From assembly GCA_038731605.1 (NCBI GenBank), contig JAVYQP010000001.1, positions 554,948 to 618,947 on the forward strand: a stretch of DNA of 64,000 nucleotides, written 5' to 3'. Of the stretch, positions 32,601 through 40,902 are shown in pieces. The DNA comes from WYZ-LMO2 sp038731605 (GTDB taxonomy: Archaea; Halobacteriota; Archaeoglobi; Archaeoglobales; Archaeoglobaceae). The notes beneath the pieces were generated by a model. The model was given only the letters and a program-made list of their open reading frames with translations, was not told the DNA's origin and made no database searches. Both the position numbers and the translations under genes were made by a program. The first letter of the stretch is position 1, and each line of letters starts with the position of its first letter.

Positions 32601-32931
32601 TCAGGGATCCCTTTAAGGATTCGGCGTCTATCTTCAGCTTGTAGATCGATGCCTCGCTCGTTGAAACGAGCACCAATACGAGCGTTCTCGAGAGAGGGAA
32701 GAAAAGAATTGTGTAATCCGTTGTCTTTAGTTCGACGCTCTTTAAACTCCCGTCTAAGATGAGCTGGAAAATGGCTCTTGTCTGCTCCTCAAAAAATTGC
32801 AGGAGGTGTAGGTATCTCCTTTCCTTCATCCCTGTGACTATGGGCACCCCGTCTGTTCTATAAACCGCAGAGACGACAACGCTCGGATCGGATAGGAATT
32901 TCTCGACGCTCTCCTTCAGAAACTTGAGCAT
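32593..32931 (-). CDS. Roadblock/LC7 domain protein
   Basis: A 112-residue protein with the Roadblock/LC7 alpha-beta fold (VVVSAVYRTDGVPIVTG near residues 17-33, YTILFFPLSRTLVLVLVS near 75-92). Such proteins regulate small GTPases (MglB type) or serve as dimerisation platforms. The ATG at 32931 (MLKFLKESVEKF) is preferred over an upstream in-frame ATG because the added residues derive from the overlapping ATPase gene. It overlaps the ATPase gene by 16 bases. No MglA-like GTPase is in the window; the RecA-like ATPase is the likely partner. Confidence 0.8.
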   Translation of the reverse strand: MLKFLKESVEKFLSDPSVVVSAVYRTDGVPIVTGMKERRYLHLLQFFEEQTRAIFQLILDGSLKSVELKTTDYTILFFPLSRTLVLVLVSTSEASIYKLKIDAESLKGSLNV

Positions 32932-33701
32932 CTTATCCGCCTTTTTATTTTCTCCACGTCTTCTCTCGTGAGATAACCCTCTCTGCAAAGTCTTCGAACT
33001 TTTTCCATTGCCTTCTGCGACAGGCAGAGATCTTCGACTTCGAAGCCCTCACCCCTCTTCAGTTCCACGACTATGCCGACACCCTCGACGATGGAGTATG
33101 GGAAAACCCCTTCGAGATGCGAGGACATTCGGTGTTTTATGACTCTAAGTGTTCTCCCGAATGGTTCGCTGTAGCCGGTGGACTTCAAGGATACAACGCT
33201 GTCCGCAAGGTAGAGTAAGAGGTTCGATTCAGCATCGAAACCCATCAGTGGCTCTTCGATCGTTATAAGCGATGTGGAGCTCTTCCGCATGTTCTTGAAG
33301 AACCAGTTTATCTCGCTCCTGGCTTTTGAGTCCATGGAAACGACGAGTGGGGAAAAGGAGTCGATTACGACTCGATCAAATTTTTCGATAATCCTAAAGA
33401 GCTCCTCGTTGATTATTGTGCTCTCCTCTGCGTAGAAGTGCGCAACCTTTAGCCTTTTGTTCTCGATTTCCTTGCGAAGATCCCATCTCATCGATCCTGC
33501 AATTCTCAGAAAGTCCTCGGTTTCGAGGTCGAAGGAAACATAAGCGCATTTTTCACCATTTTCAAGACCTTCCAATATGAAATTAAGGCAGAAAATCGTT
33601 TTTCCACAACCAGTAGCGCCAAGGACAGCGTTAACAGTGTTCTTGATATAACCACCGTCGAGTATTTCATCAAGCCCAAAGACTCCGGAGCTAACTCTCA
33701 T
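32916..33701 (-). CDS. RecA-superfamily ATPase (KaiC/RadA/GvpD-like)
   Basis: A 261-residue single-domain P-loop ATPase. SSGVFGLDEILDGGY is the typical KaiC/RAD55 entry, Walker A GATGCGKT is at residues 28-35, and Walker B RVVIDSFSPL is near 108-117. The C-terminal 30 residues (GYLTREDVEKIKRRI) look like a short helical regulatory tail. Only one ATPase domain is present, versus two in KaiC. With the downstream Roadblock and FIST-like genes it probably forms a regulatory module. Transcribed divergently from rpl10e. Confidence 0.87.
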   Translation of the reverse strand: MRVSSGVFGLDEILDGGYIKNTVNAVLGATGCGKTIFCLNFILEGLENGEKCAYVSFDLETEDFLRIAGSMRWDLRKEIENKRLKVAHFYAEESTIINEELFRIIEKFDRVVIDSFSPLVVSMDSKARSEINWFFKNMRKSSTSLITIEEPLMGFDAESNLLLYLADSVVSLKSTGYSEPFGRTLRVIKHRMSSHLEGVFPYSIVEGVGIVVELKRGEGFEVEDLCLSQKAMEKVRRLCREGYLTREDVEKIKRRIRCSSF

Positions 33702-33774
33702 TGTAATTATTACTTATCTCATGTTAAAAACCTTTTGCATAGAAAGTTTTATTTGCAACCCTCAGACTTGTCCC

Positions 33775-34299
33775 ATGGCAAGAAAACCAGCGAGGATGTG
33801 GAGAAGGGTCAAGAGACCTTATACGAGGATCGAGTATATTGACGGCGCTCCTGGGACGAGGATAAAGATGTTCGACATGGGTAATCTGCAGGCTGATTTT
33901 CCTGTGATGCTGACGTTGGTTGCGAAAGATGAAGTCCAGATAAGGGACAATGCCTTAGAAGCTGCGAGAGTTATTGCAAACAAATACATCGCAAAGATGG
34001 TCGGTGCGAACAACTACAGATTGAAGCTTAGGATCTATCCGCACCACATTCTCAGGGAGCACAAGATGGCAGTCGGTGCAGGAGCGGACAGAGTTTCTCA
34101 AGGAATGAGAGCCGCCTATGGACGCCCCGTGGGGAGAGCTGCGCAGGTGAAGCCAGGGACGAAGATAATGTCGATTTGGGTGAAACCCGAGCACTTTGAA
34201 TTTGCGAAGGAAGCGTTTCGCAGGGCTTCGATGAAGTTACCAACTGACACGAGGATAGAAATTGAAAAAGGTGCAGAACTGCTGAAGGGAAAGATCTAA
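33775..34299 (+). CDS. rpl10e: 50S ribosomal protein L10e (L16 family)
   Basis: A 174-residue archaeal/eukaryotic-type ribosomal protein (eukaryotic uL16). MARKPARMWRRVKRPYTR and the YPHHILREHKMAVGAGADRV region are diagnostic. The ATG at 33775 lies about 25 bases after a TATA-like AGTTTTATTT (33745-33754), so the mRNA is probably leaderless and the upstream ATG at 33721 is not used. cysS follows after six bases. Confidence 0.97.
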   Translation: MARKPARMWRRVKRPYTRIEYIDGAPGTRIKMFDMGNLQADFPVMLTLVAKDEVQIRDNALEAARVIANKYIAKMVGANNYRLKLRIYPHHILREHKMAVGAGADRVSQGMRAAYGRPVGRAAQVKPGTKIMSIWVKPEHFEFAKEAFRRASMKLPTDTRIEIEKGAELLKGKI

Positions 34300-34305
34300 T
34301 TTTTT

Positions 34306-35694
34306 ATGCGATTTTTCGACACGAGGACCTCTTCTCTCGTTCCCTTATTTGAAAACCGAGTCAGGATTTACGTCTGCGGGATTACGCCTTACGACTTCTC
34401 CCATCTCGGTCACGCAAGGAGCGCTGTTGTCTTCGACACCTTACGCAGATACCTCGAGTTTAGGGGGCGTGAAGTTGTTTTGGTGCAAAACTACACCGAC
34501 GTAGACGACAAGATCATTAGAAGAGCTGTGAAGGAGGGAAAAACTGCGAGGGAGATCGCAGAGAGATTCATTGCCGAGTTCGAAGAAGACATGAGGGCGC
34601 TTAACGTCAGGAGACCAACCTACAGCCCGAGGGTAACTGAGAACATCCCCGAAATCGTATCTTTTATTGAGAAACTACTCGAGAAGGGTTACGCATACCG
34701 AGTGGACAACGACGTCTATTTTCACGTCCCGTCTTTCGAGAAATATGGCGAGCTTTCGAAGCAGAGTCTTGAGGAACTCAATCGACATAGAATAGAGCCG
34801 GATCCAAGAAAAAAAGACGTTAAGGACTTTGCTCTCTGGAAAAGCGCAAAAGAAGAAGACTTTACAGCTAAAGCCTACTTCGAGTCCCCTTGGGGTCTTG
34901 GCAGACCCGGATGGCACATAGAGTGCTCGGTGATGTCGTCGAAGTTTCTCGGAGTCCCCTTTGAGATCCATGGAGGAGGTAGGGATCTCATCTTCCCCCA
35001 TCACGAGAACGAGAGGGCTCAAACCTATGCTCTGTTCAGTGCAGAACCGGTGAAGATCTGGATGCACAACGACTTTCTAAAGATCTCGGGCGAGAAAATG
35101 AGCAAAAGCCTTGGGAATATAGTGCGAATTCGAGATGCGATTGCGAAGCATGGTGGAGAAGTCCTCAGATACTTCCTCCTGACTGCGCATTACAGAAGTG
35201 CTCTGAACTACAGTGAAACGGAACTCGAAAAAGCACGAAAGGCTTACGAATACCTAAGGAACTCTCTGCTGAACGTAGACATGGAAATAGCCTTTCTCAA
35301 AACTTTTGGCGGTCAAAGGGCAAAGACTCTCGATCTTAAGAGTTTCGAGAACGAGTTCATCAGTGCAATGGACGACGATTTAAACACGCCGAAGGCGATT
35401 GCAACGATTCACAGCTATGCGAACGTCGTCAACAAAGAGTTGCACAACCTTGATCTTGAGACTCTTGAGCGCTTTTTAGAAATGATGCTGAACTTTTTCA
35501 GCGTTCTTGGTCTTTTTGAGGGCTGGAAAAGGATAAGAGTTCTCAAGAAGGAGGAGGTTGAGCTTTTGTTGGAGAGAGAGCTTGCGAGAAAGTCGGGAGA
35601 CTTTGAAAAAGCGGACAAAATACGGGAAAAATTCCGGGAGAGGGGCATTGTTTTACTCGACACGAAGTGGGGAACGAGGTGGAGGTATGAATAG
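34306..35694 (+). CDS. cysS: Cysteinyl-tRNA synthetase
   Basis: A 462-residue class I synthetase charging tRNA-Cys. YVCGITPYDFSHLGHARS carries the Zn-ligand Cys24 and the HIGH-type HLGH (33-36). The GWHIECSVM and HGGGRDLIFPHHENE segments hold further Zn ligands, and KMSKS lies at about 264-268. Length is normal. Having CysS means tRNA-Cys need not depend on the SepRS/SepCysS route. It overlaps the following membrane hydrolase gene by eight bases. Confidence 0.97.
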   Translation: MRFFDTRTSSLVPLFENRVRIYVCGITPYDFSHLGHARSAVVFDTLRRYLEFRGREVVLVQNYTDVDDKIIRRAVKEGKTAREIAERFIAEFEEDMRALNVRRPTYSPRVTENIPEIVSFIEKLLEKGYAYRVDNDVYFHVPSFEKYGELSKQSLEELNRHRIEPDPRKKDVKDFALWKSAKEEDFTAKAYFESPWGLGRPGWHIECSVMSSKFLGVPFEIHGGGRDLIFPHHENERAQTYALFSAEPVKIWMHNDFLKISGEKMSKSLGNIVRIRDAIAKHGGEVLRYFLLTAHYRSALNYSETELEKARKAYEYLRNSLLNVDMEIAFLKTFGGQRAKTLDLKSFENEFISAMDDDLNTPKAIATIHSYANVVNKELHNLDLETLERFLEMMLNFFSVLGLFEGWKRIRVLKKEEVELLLERELARKSGDFEKADKIREKFRERGIVLLDTKWGTRWRYE

Positions 35695-36124
35695 GCTGGG
35701 GCATCTTGGCTTTTCCTTACTTGTTTTCTCTCCCCTACTCAAGTTTTTCCCCATCTCTTATGTGCTCTTTGTGATCGCACTTGCGATGCTCCCAGACATA
35801 GACCTCGTTCTTAGGGTGGAGCACAGAAAATACACGCACAACGTAACCTTTGCATTCCTGACTGCGGTTTTATCCTACGTTTTGTTGGCTTCGTTTTTGC
35901 TTGCGACGCTCGCATTTTTGAGCGTTTCACTCCATATACTTTCGGATCTCATGACAAAGCAAAAGTTCGCCCCGCTCTACCCATTTTCACAAAAGAAGTT
36001 TGCCCTAAAACTGTTCAGATCCGACAACAAACCTGTAAACTACGTTGTCTTCTTTCTCGGCTTACTTTCCTTCGTGCACTTCTCGAACGTCGAGGTTTCG
36101 TTTGATCTGGTAAGATTTATCTGA
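35687..36124 (+). CDS. Membrane-bound metal-dependent hydrolase (YdjM/DUF457-like)
   Basis: A 145-residue integral membrane protein with about four hydrophobic segments. The family's metal-ligand pattern appears as an early GHLG, ALAMLPDIDLVL near residues 30-41, HRKYTHNVTF near 46-55, and SLHILSDLMT near 84-93. The ATG at 35687 has a strong GGAGGT just upstream and sits inside the cysS stop region. Substrate unknown. Confidence 0.82.
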   Translation: MNRLGHLGFSLLVFSPLLKFFPISYVLFVIALAMLPDIDLVLRVEHRKYTHNVTFAFLTAVLSYVLLASFLLATLAFLSVSLHILSDLMTKQKFAPLYPFSQKKFALKLFRSDNKPVNYVVFFLGLLSFVHFSNVEVSFDLVRFI

Positions 36125-36142
36125 TGTTGCAAAACTTAGCTT

Positions 36143-37144
36143 ATGGAGCCAATCTTCACACTCGACGTAGGCTCGACAACACAGGACTTCGTGCTCTTCA
36201 ACGATAAGAACTTGCGGAACTGTCCGAAGGCAATTCTACCTTCGCCAACTCGAATAATCGCAAGGAAAATAGAGTTGAGCGAAGAGGACGTTTTTCTCCA
36301 CGGCTACACAATGGGAGGGGGAGCGATAACACACGCAGTGCTCAAGCATATAGAAAGAGGTTTCAAAGTCTTCGCAACCCTCAGATCTGCGCTCACGTTC
36401 TCCGACAACATCGAGAAAGTCAAGAGAATGGGTGTCGTAATCACTGAGCATGCGGATGCAAAGAAGATTAAAACTGCGGACGTGGACATGGAATTCTTCT
36501 CCAGATTTCTCGAGTCAATCGAAGTCCCTATGCCGAGGATTTTTGCGGTGGCGGTTCAAGACCACGGCTTCTCTCCGAACGAGAGCAACAGAATCTTCAG
36601 GTTCAAGATCTTCAGAAAGGTGATCGAGAAAGAGAGGTTCTTGGAGAGAATGCTTTTCAGTGAAAAAGAACTCCCCAAGGAGTTCAACAGGATGTCCGAT
36701 GCGGTTTCGAGCATAAAGGATTGCAGAGAGGGCGAAGTCTTTGTGACCGACACGTCTTTTGCGATCATCTCAGGATTGGCGAGCGTTTCAGAGCTTCCAG
36801 CTCTGCTCATAAACTTTGGAAACTCCCACACAACTGCGGCGGTCGTTGACAAGGACTGGGAGATAAAGGCTTTGATCGAGCACCATACGAACGTTCTTAG
36901 GAGAAAAGGGAAAGATTACGTTAAGGAGCTGTTCTCAAAGTTCCTGAAGGGAGAAATAGACAACGAATACGTTCTGGACGACATGGGGCATGGATGCTAC
37001 CTTAGAGAGTTGGTCGAGGTAAAAAACGTGATCGCAACAGGTCCAAATGCAGAGTTTTTTGATTACGAGGAGCCTAAGGGGGATCCGATGATCTTTGGAA
37101 ACTTGGGAATGCTGGCAATGCTCTCGAGAAGGGAAATCATTTGA
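36143..37144 (+). CDS. DUF1786 family protein (ASKHA-like fold)
   Basis: A 333-residue archaeal/bacterial protein of DUF1786. It begins FTLDVGSTTQDFVLF, reminiscent of the phosphate-1 loop of actin-like ATPases. Other features are GYTMGGGAITHAVLKH near residues 54-69, VAVQDHGFSPNESNR near 137-151, ALLINFGNSHTTAAVV near 219-234, and a C-terminal VIATGPNAEFF. A TATA-like GATTTATCTG lies about 25 bases before the ATG, inside the end of the preceding gene, so it has its own promoter. Function unknown. Confidence 0.8.
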   Translation: MEPIFTLDVGSTTQDFVLFNDKNLRNCPKAILPSPTRIIARKIELSEEDVFLHGYTMGGGAITHAVLKHIERGFKVFATLRSALTFSDNIEKVKRMGVVITEHADAKKIKTADVDMEFFSRFLESIEVPMPRIFAVAVQDHGFSPNESNRIFRFKIFRKVIEKERFLERMLFSEKELPKEFNRMSDAVSSIKDCREGEVFVTDTSFAIISGLASVSELPALLINFGNSHTTAAVVDKDWEIKALIEHHTNVLRRKGKDYVKELFSKFLKGEIDNEYVLDDMGHGCYLRELVEVKNVIATGPNAEFFDYEEPKGDPMIFGNLGMLAMLSRREII

Positions 37145-37155
37145 CTTTGGAAAAA

Positions 37156-37164
37156 ACTATATTT
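37156..37164 (+). promoter_or_regulatory. TATA box of argC
   Basis: AACTATATT is centred about 24 bases before the argC ATG at 37184, fitting a leaderless mRNA. Confidence 0.5.
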
Positions 37165-37183
37165 CGGAGCTCCAACGCTTTTC

Positions 37184-38182
37184 ATGAAAATCGGAATAAT
37201 TGGAGCAAGCGGTTACACCGGATCAGAGCTGTTGAGACTCTTAGCGCTTCACCCAAAGGTTGAAGTCGTTGCAGCTTCTTCACGTAGATTCGAGGGCAAG
37301 AAGATCTGGGAAGTTCACAGATTCCTAAAGGGTTTCTACGATCTCGAGTTTTGTAAGCCAGAAGATAAGAAATTCTCGGAGTGCGACCTCGTATTCACCG
37401 CAGTCCCGCATGGGGAGGCGATGAACTACGTTCCAAAGCTCCTCGAGCTTGGGATCAAAGTGGTCGATCTCTCCGCAGACTACAGATTGCCAAAGGAAGT
37501 CTATGAAAAGGTTTATGGTAAGAAGCATTTGCATTACGTTGAAGCAGTTTTCGGAATCCCGGAGCTGTATAGGGAGGAGATAAAGAAGGCAAAGCTCGTT
37601 GCAAACCCTGGCTGTTACTCGACTGTTTCTATTCTCGCACTCGCACCTTTGGCAAAGCTCGAGCTCATAGATAACGCAGTGTTGGATTGCAAGAGCGGAA
37701 TAACTGGTGCTGGAGAGAGCCCATCGGAGTTTACGCACTATCCGAACCTTCATGAATCCATAGTGGTTTACAAGGTAACAGATCACCGTCACTACTACGA
37801 GATAGTCCAGGAGCTTAGAAAACTGCAAGAAGACGTGAAGGTTCACTTCACACCCCAAGTCTTTCCCGGCTCGAGGGGGATCTTGGCAAACGCTCATGTC
37901 TTTCTACGCAACGGGTTGAGCAGGGAAGAGCTCTACAAGATATACGAAGACTTCTACAAAGACTGCTACTTTGTAAGGCTTCAGGATGAAGTAAAGCTGA
38001 TTCAAGTCAGGGGAAGCAATTTCTGCGATATCGCAATATTTAAAGGGGAGTCGAGAACTGTTGTGGTTGCTGCGATCGACAACATGGTAAAAGGGGCGAG
38101 TGGGCAAGCGATTCAGAACATGAACCTCATGCTCGGCTTCGACGAAACCTTGGGGCTTAGGGTTCCGCCGGTGTTCCCATGA
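37184..38182 (+). CDS. argC: N-acetyl-gamma-glutamyl-phosphate reductase
   Basis: A 332-residue NADPH-dependent reductase making N-acetylglutamate semialdehyde in arginine synthesis. The dinucleotide fold is GIIGASGYTGSELLRLL at the N terminus; the catalytic Cys144 lies in LVANPGCYSTVSIL; FTAVPHGEA and GITGAGESPSEFTHYPN are conserved. No other arginine genes are adjacent. A dual role in lysine synthesis (LysY) is known for some archaea and cannot be excluded. Confidence 0.95.
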   Translation: MKIGIIGASGYTGSELLRLLALHPKVEVVAASSRRFEGKKIWEVHRFLKGFYDLEFCKPEDKKFSECDLVFTAVPHGEAMNYVPKLLELGIKVVDLSADYRLPKEVYEKVYGKKHLHYVEAVFGIPELYREEIKKAKLVANPGCYSTVSILALAPLAKLELIDNAVLDCKSGITGAGESPSEFTHYPNLHESIVVYKVTDHRHYYEIVQELRKLQEDVKVHFTPQVFPGSRGILANAHVFLRNGLSREELYKIYEDFYKDCYFVRLQDEVKLIQVRGSNFCDIAIFKGESRTVVVAAIDNMVKGASGQAIQNMNLMLGFDETLGLRVPPVFP

Positions 38183-38187
38183 AAAAA

Positions 38188-38194
38188 TTTTTTA
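38188..38194 (+). promoter_or_regulatory. TATA box of the CRM-rps19e-ftsY operon
   Basis: A TTTTTTA element within AAAAAATTTTTTAG lies about 26 bases before ATG 38217. It is the only clear promoter before the ten-gene translation/secretion set. Confidence 0.45.
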
Positions 38195-38216
38195 GTTGTG
38201 CAACAATACGAGAAAA

Positions 38217-38435
38217 ATGGAAATCGTCACCGTGAACGTCGGTAAGAAGGGAATAACGGAAAACTTATTAAACGAAGTAAGTCTGCTACTCGAAAAAAGG
38301 GGCGTTGTGCGGATAAAGCTCCTCAAGAACTTCAGTATGAGGAACGAGAAAGAGAAGGTGGTGGAAGAATTGAAGGAGAAGCTGAAGTGTAGGATTAGAG
38401 ACGTTCGCGGTTTCGTGATAACTGTGGAGAGGTGA
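38217..38435 (+). CDS. CRM-domain (YhbY-type) RNA-binding protein
   Basis: A 72-residue single CRM domain. TVNVGKKGITENLLNEVSLLLEKRGVVRIKLLKN corresponds to the family's GKxG-loop and helix region (shown here in pieces: VGKKGIT, LLEKRGVVRIKLL). CRM proteins bind pre-ribosomal RNA. ATG 38217 is selected from the TATA spacing; a GTG at 38196 is upstream. It precedes rps19e by four bases, as in other euryarchaea. Confidence 0.82.
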   Translation: MEIVTVNVGKKGITENLLNEVSLLLEKRGVVRIKLLKNFSMRNEKEKVVEELKEKLKCRIRDVRGFVITVER

Positions 38436-38439
38436 TCGT

Positions 38440-38880
38440 ATGAGCGTGTTCGATGTTCCAGCCGAGTTGTTGATTCAAAGAACCGCAGAAAAGCTTAAGA
38501 ACGCAATTTCACCGCCTGAGTGGGCGAATTTCGTGAAGACTGGTGTGAACAGAGAAAGAAGCCCAGAGCAGAGGGACTGGTGGTATATCAGAGTTGCGTC
38601 GATACTGCGAAGGATTTACATCGACGGACCAGTGGGCATCGAGAGGCTTCGGACTTTTTATGGTGGTAGGAAGAGGAGAGGCGTGAGGCTTGCACACTTC
38701 GCAAAGGGTAGCGGGGCAATTGTCAGGAACGCTTTGCATCAGCTCGAGCAGTTGGGTTACGTTGCAAAAACAAAAGAGGGAAGAGTTGTAACCCCTGCGG
38801 GTAGGGCTTTTCTCGACAAGATAGCGAGCGAAATAAAGGAGGAGTTAGCTCAAAAGATTCCGGAGCTGAAGAAATACTGA
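38440..38880 (+). CDS. rps19e: 30S ribosomal protein S19e
   Basis: A 146-residue archaeal/eukaryotic small-subunit protein needed for 30S/40S maturation. VFDVPAELLIQRTAEKLK opens the sequence, and DWWYIRVASILRRIYIDGPVG near residues 46-66 and GRKRRGVRLAHFAKGSGAI near 76-94 are diagnostic. GAGAGGTG lies before the ATG. Part of the translation operon. Confidence 0.97.
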   Translation: MSVFDVPAELLIQRTAEKLKNAISPPEWANFVKTGVNRERSPEQRDWWYIRVASILRRIYIDGPVGIERLRTFYGGRKRRGVRLAHFAKGSGAIVRNALHQLEQLGYVAKTKEGRVVTPAGRAFLDKIASEIKEELAQKIPELKKY

Positions 38881-38890
38881 GGTGGTTGCG

Positions 38891-39217
38891 ATGGACGAAC
38901 TCGAGGAGATCCGCAGGAGGAAACTGCTCGAATTACAGCGACAGCGTGAATTGGAGGAGTTAAGGAAGCAGGAAGAAGCCAGAAGGCAGTTCGAGGCGCA
39001 GAAGCAGGCAATACTTCGTGCAATTCTTGAGCCAGAGGCAAGGGAGAGGCTTGGGAGACTAAAGCTTGCGCACCCGGATGTTGCGGAAGCTGTCGAAACT
39101 CAGCTCGTTTATTTAGCTCAGGCGGGAAAGATACAGACGAAGATAACCGATCAGATGCTTGTCGAGATTTTGAAGAGAGTGCAGAAGAAGAGGGAAACAA
39201 AAATAGTCAGGAAGTGA
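38891..39217 (+). CDS. DNA-binding protein of the PDCD5/TFAR19 family
   Basis: A 108-residue helical, charged protein homologous to human PDCD5 and archaeal double-strand DNA-binding proteins. The N-terminal helix is rich in Arg/Gln/Glu (MDELEEIRRRKLLELQRQRE). The core has LEPEARERLGRLKLAHPDVA near residues 47-66 and the C terminus is basic. ATG 38891 follows GAGGTGG; a GTG at 38882 is rejected because it lies in that ribosome binding site. It is located between rps19e and rpl39e, as in many archaea. Confidence 0.93.
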   Translation: MDELEEIRRRKLLELQRQRELEELRKQEEARRQFEAQKQAILRAILEPEARERLGRLKLAHPDVAEAVETQLVYLAQAGKIQTKITDQMLVEILKRVQKKRETKIVRK

Positions 39218-39221
39218 TTTT

Positions 39222-39374
39222 ATGGGTAAGAAAACGCTCGGTGTTAAGCTGAGGCTTGCGAAAGCGTTGAAGCAGAACGTTAGGGCTCCTGTTTGGGTAA
39301 CGATGAGGACGAAGCGACGTGTCTTTGGAAGCCCGAAGCGGAGGTATTGGAGAAGGAGGAAGCTGAAGGTGTGA
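39222..39374 (+). CDS. rpl39e: 50S ribosomal protein L39e
   Basis: A 50-residue, very basic protein lining the ribosomal exit tunnel. It reads MGKKTLGVKLRLAKALKQ, then RAPVWVTMRTKRRV and a C-terminal SPKRRYWRRRKLKV. The size and the motif RRYWRRRKL are family hallmarks. It lies in the expected slot between the PDCD5-like gene and rpl31e. Confidence 0.96.
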   Translation: MGKKTLGVKLRLAKALKQNVRAPVWVTMRTKRRVFGSPKRRYWRRRKLKV

Positions 39375-39383
39375 GGTGTCGCT

Positions 39384-39650
39384 ATGGCGAACATACAGCT
39401 TGAGAGAGTTTACTCCATAAGGCTCAGGCAAAAGCTCGTTCACTACCCGAGATGGCTGAGATCGAAGAAGTCGGTTAAATACCTCAGAAACTTTCTAAGC
39501 AGGCACATGAAGGTTCCGCCAGAGAACGTGAAGTTCAGCGAGAAGCTCAACGAGTTTCTCTGGAGCAGAGGTGCGAAGTGGGCACCAGCGAGGCTGAGGG
39601 TGAGGGCGGTAAAATTTGACGATGGGATCGTAGAAGTAGAGCTTGCATGA
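39384..39650 (+). CDS. rpl31e: 50S ribosomal protein L31e
   Basis: An 88-residue archaeal/eukaryotic ribosomal protein at the exit tunnel rim. ERVYSIRLRQKLVHYPRWLRSKKSV and KFSEKLNEFLWSRGAKWAPARLRV are diagnostic in pieces. GAGGTG lies before its ATG and its stop overlaps the aIF6 start by four bases. Confidence 0.96.
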   Translation: MANIQLERVYSIRLRQKLVHYPRWLRSKKSVKYLRNFLSRHMKVPPENVKFSEKLNEFLWSRGAKWAPARLRVRAVKFDDGIVEVELA

Positions 39651-40297
39651 AACTGTTGGCGGTTCGTGGCAACCCGCTGATTGGACTCTACGCAAAAGTT
39701 TCGGAAGATTTCGCAATCTTAGGGGTTCGAGATGAAAAATTCGAGACATCTCTGAGGGAAATACTTGGTGTCGATGTTGTGCTCACAACAATCTCTGGTT
39801 CCGAGCTCGTGGGGGCGATGGTTGCTTTAAACTCGAGAGGGGCGGTTGTGAGCGATAGCATAAGCTCGAAGGAGCTCGAAATTCTGAAAAGCAAACTCGA
39901 CGTCAAAGTCGTTAACACCCCAATGACGTGTCTCGGGAACAACTTTCTTTTGAACGATAAAGGCGGGATCGTGCACCCAGAAGTGCCAGAAAAGATAGTC
40001 GCAGAGGTTGCGGACTTTCTCGACATAGACATCTCCCCAGGGACCATTGGGGGAATAAAGACGGTCGGCATGGCGGGGGTTGTTACGAACCGTGGGGCTT
40101 TGTTGCACCCCAATGCGAACGAGTGGGAAGTGAAAAAAGTCCGAAGCGTTATGGGTGTGGAGCCTTTAAAGGGCACCGCAAACTTTGGGAACGATATGGT
40201 TGGTTCGAGCATATTGGCGAACTCGAGGGCTTATATCGTTGGTAAAGACACGACTGGTTATGAGCTTGGTGTGATCGATGAAGCTTTGTTGCCGTGA
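39647..40297 (+). CDS. aif6: Translation initiation factor 6 (anti-association factor)
   Basis: A 216-residue protein of five quasi-identical subdomains that binds the large subunit and blocks premature joining of subunits. VRGNPLIGLYAKVSEDFAILG, SRGAVVSDSIS, HPNANEWEVKKV and VGSSILANSRAYIVGKDTTG mark the repeats. Its start overlaps the rpl31e stop (ATGA), and rpl18a/LX follows. Confidence 0.96.
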   Translation: MKLLAVRGNPLIGLYAKVSEDFAILGVRDEKFETSLREILGVDVVLTTISGSELVGAMVALNSRGAVVSDSISSKELEILKSKLDVKVVNTPMTCLGNNFLLNDKGGIVHPEVPEKIVAEVADFLDIDISPGTIGGIKTVGMAGVVTNRGALLHPNANEWEVKKVRSVMGVEPLKGTANFGNDMVGSSILANSRAYIVGKDTTGYELGVIDEALLP

Positions 40298-40306
40298 GGT
40301 GATGTG

Positions 40307-40483
40307 ATGTTCGAAATTCGTGGCATTTACAAGGATATTGACGGTTGGAAGAAGTTCAGGAAGATAATACCTGCGGAGAAAGAGAGTTTAGCTATCGAAA
40401 AGCTGTATTCCATAATCGGAAGCAACCACAAGGTGAAAAGGAACCTCATAAGGATCCAGGAGATCAAAAAGGTGGGCGAATGA
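40307..40483 (+). CDS. rplX: 50S ribosomal protein L18Ae (LX)
   Basis: A 58-residue protein matching archaeal LX (L18a/L20e): FEIRGIYKDIDGWKKFRK at the start, then KESLAIEKLYSIIGSNHKVK and the C-terminal IRIQEIKKV. The size is normal for archaea, where only one half of the eukaryotic L18a exists. Its ATG follows GAGGTGATG, and its stop overlaps the prefoldin start. Confidence 0.93.
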   Translation: MFEIRGIYKDIDGWKKFRKIIPAEKESLAIEKLYSIIGSNHKVKRNLIRIQEIKKVGE

Positions 40484-40902
40484 GCGAGATCGAGGAAAAA
40501 GTGGCAATTCTGCAACAGCTACAAAGAGAGTTCGAAGCTTTGCAAAGGAGAATCGTCGAACTCGAGCTTCTTGCCAACGAGTATAGAAAAGCTGTTTCGA
40601 GTCTCGAATTTTTAAAATCTTCGGAAAACATCGTGAATGCGCTCATAAATTTCGGTGGCGGAGTTTTTGGATACGCAGAGATAAAGGAATCGAAGAAGTT
40701 TCTTGTAGACGTCGGTTCTGGGATTGTTATCGAAAAAAGCGTCGACGATGCGCTTAACTTTGTGAAGCGAAGGCTTGAAGAAGTCGAGAAGGCGAGTGCA
40801 GAAGCTACGAATGCGTTGCGAAACGTCGCAATCGAGGCTAACAAAATTCAGCAGGAGTTAGCGGAGCTTTCGAAGAAGGAGAGAGAAAAAAGGGAGAAGT
40901 AA
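40480..40902 (+). CDS. pfdA: Prefoldin alpha subunit
   Basis: A 140-residue chaperone subunit. Two long coiled-coil helices (residues about 2-45 and 90-140) flank a beta-hairpin region with INFGGGVFGYAEIKESKKFLVDVG in pieces near 55-80, the alpha-class double hairpin. Prefoldin delivers unfolded proteins to the thermosome. ATG 40480 overlaps the rplX stop, and ftsY begins at its stop codon. Confidence 0.94.
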   Translation: MSEIEEKVAILQQLQREFEALQRRIVELELLANEYRKAVSSLEFLKSSENIVNALINFGGGVFGYAEIKESKKFLVDVGSGIVIEKSVDDALNFVKRRLEEVEKASAEATNALRNVAIEANKIQQELAELSKKEREKREK

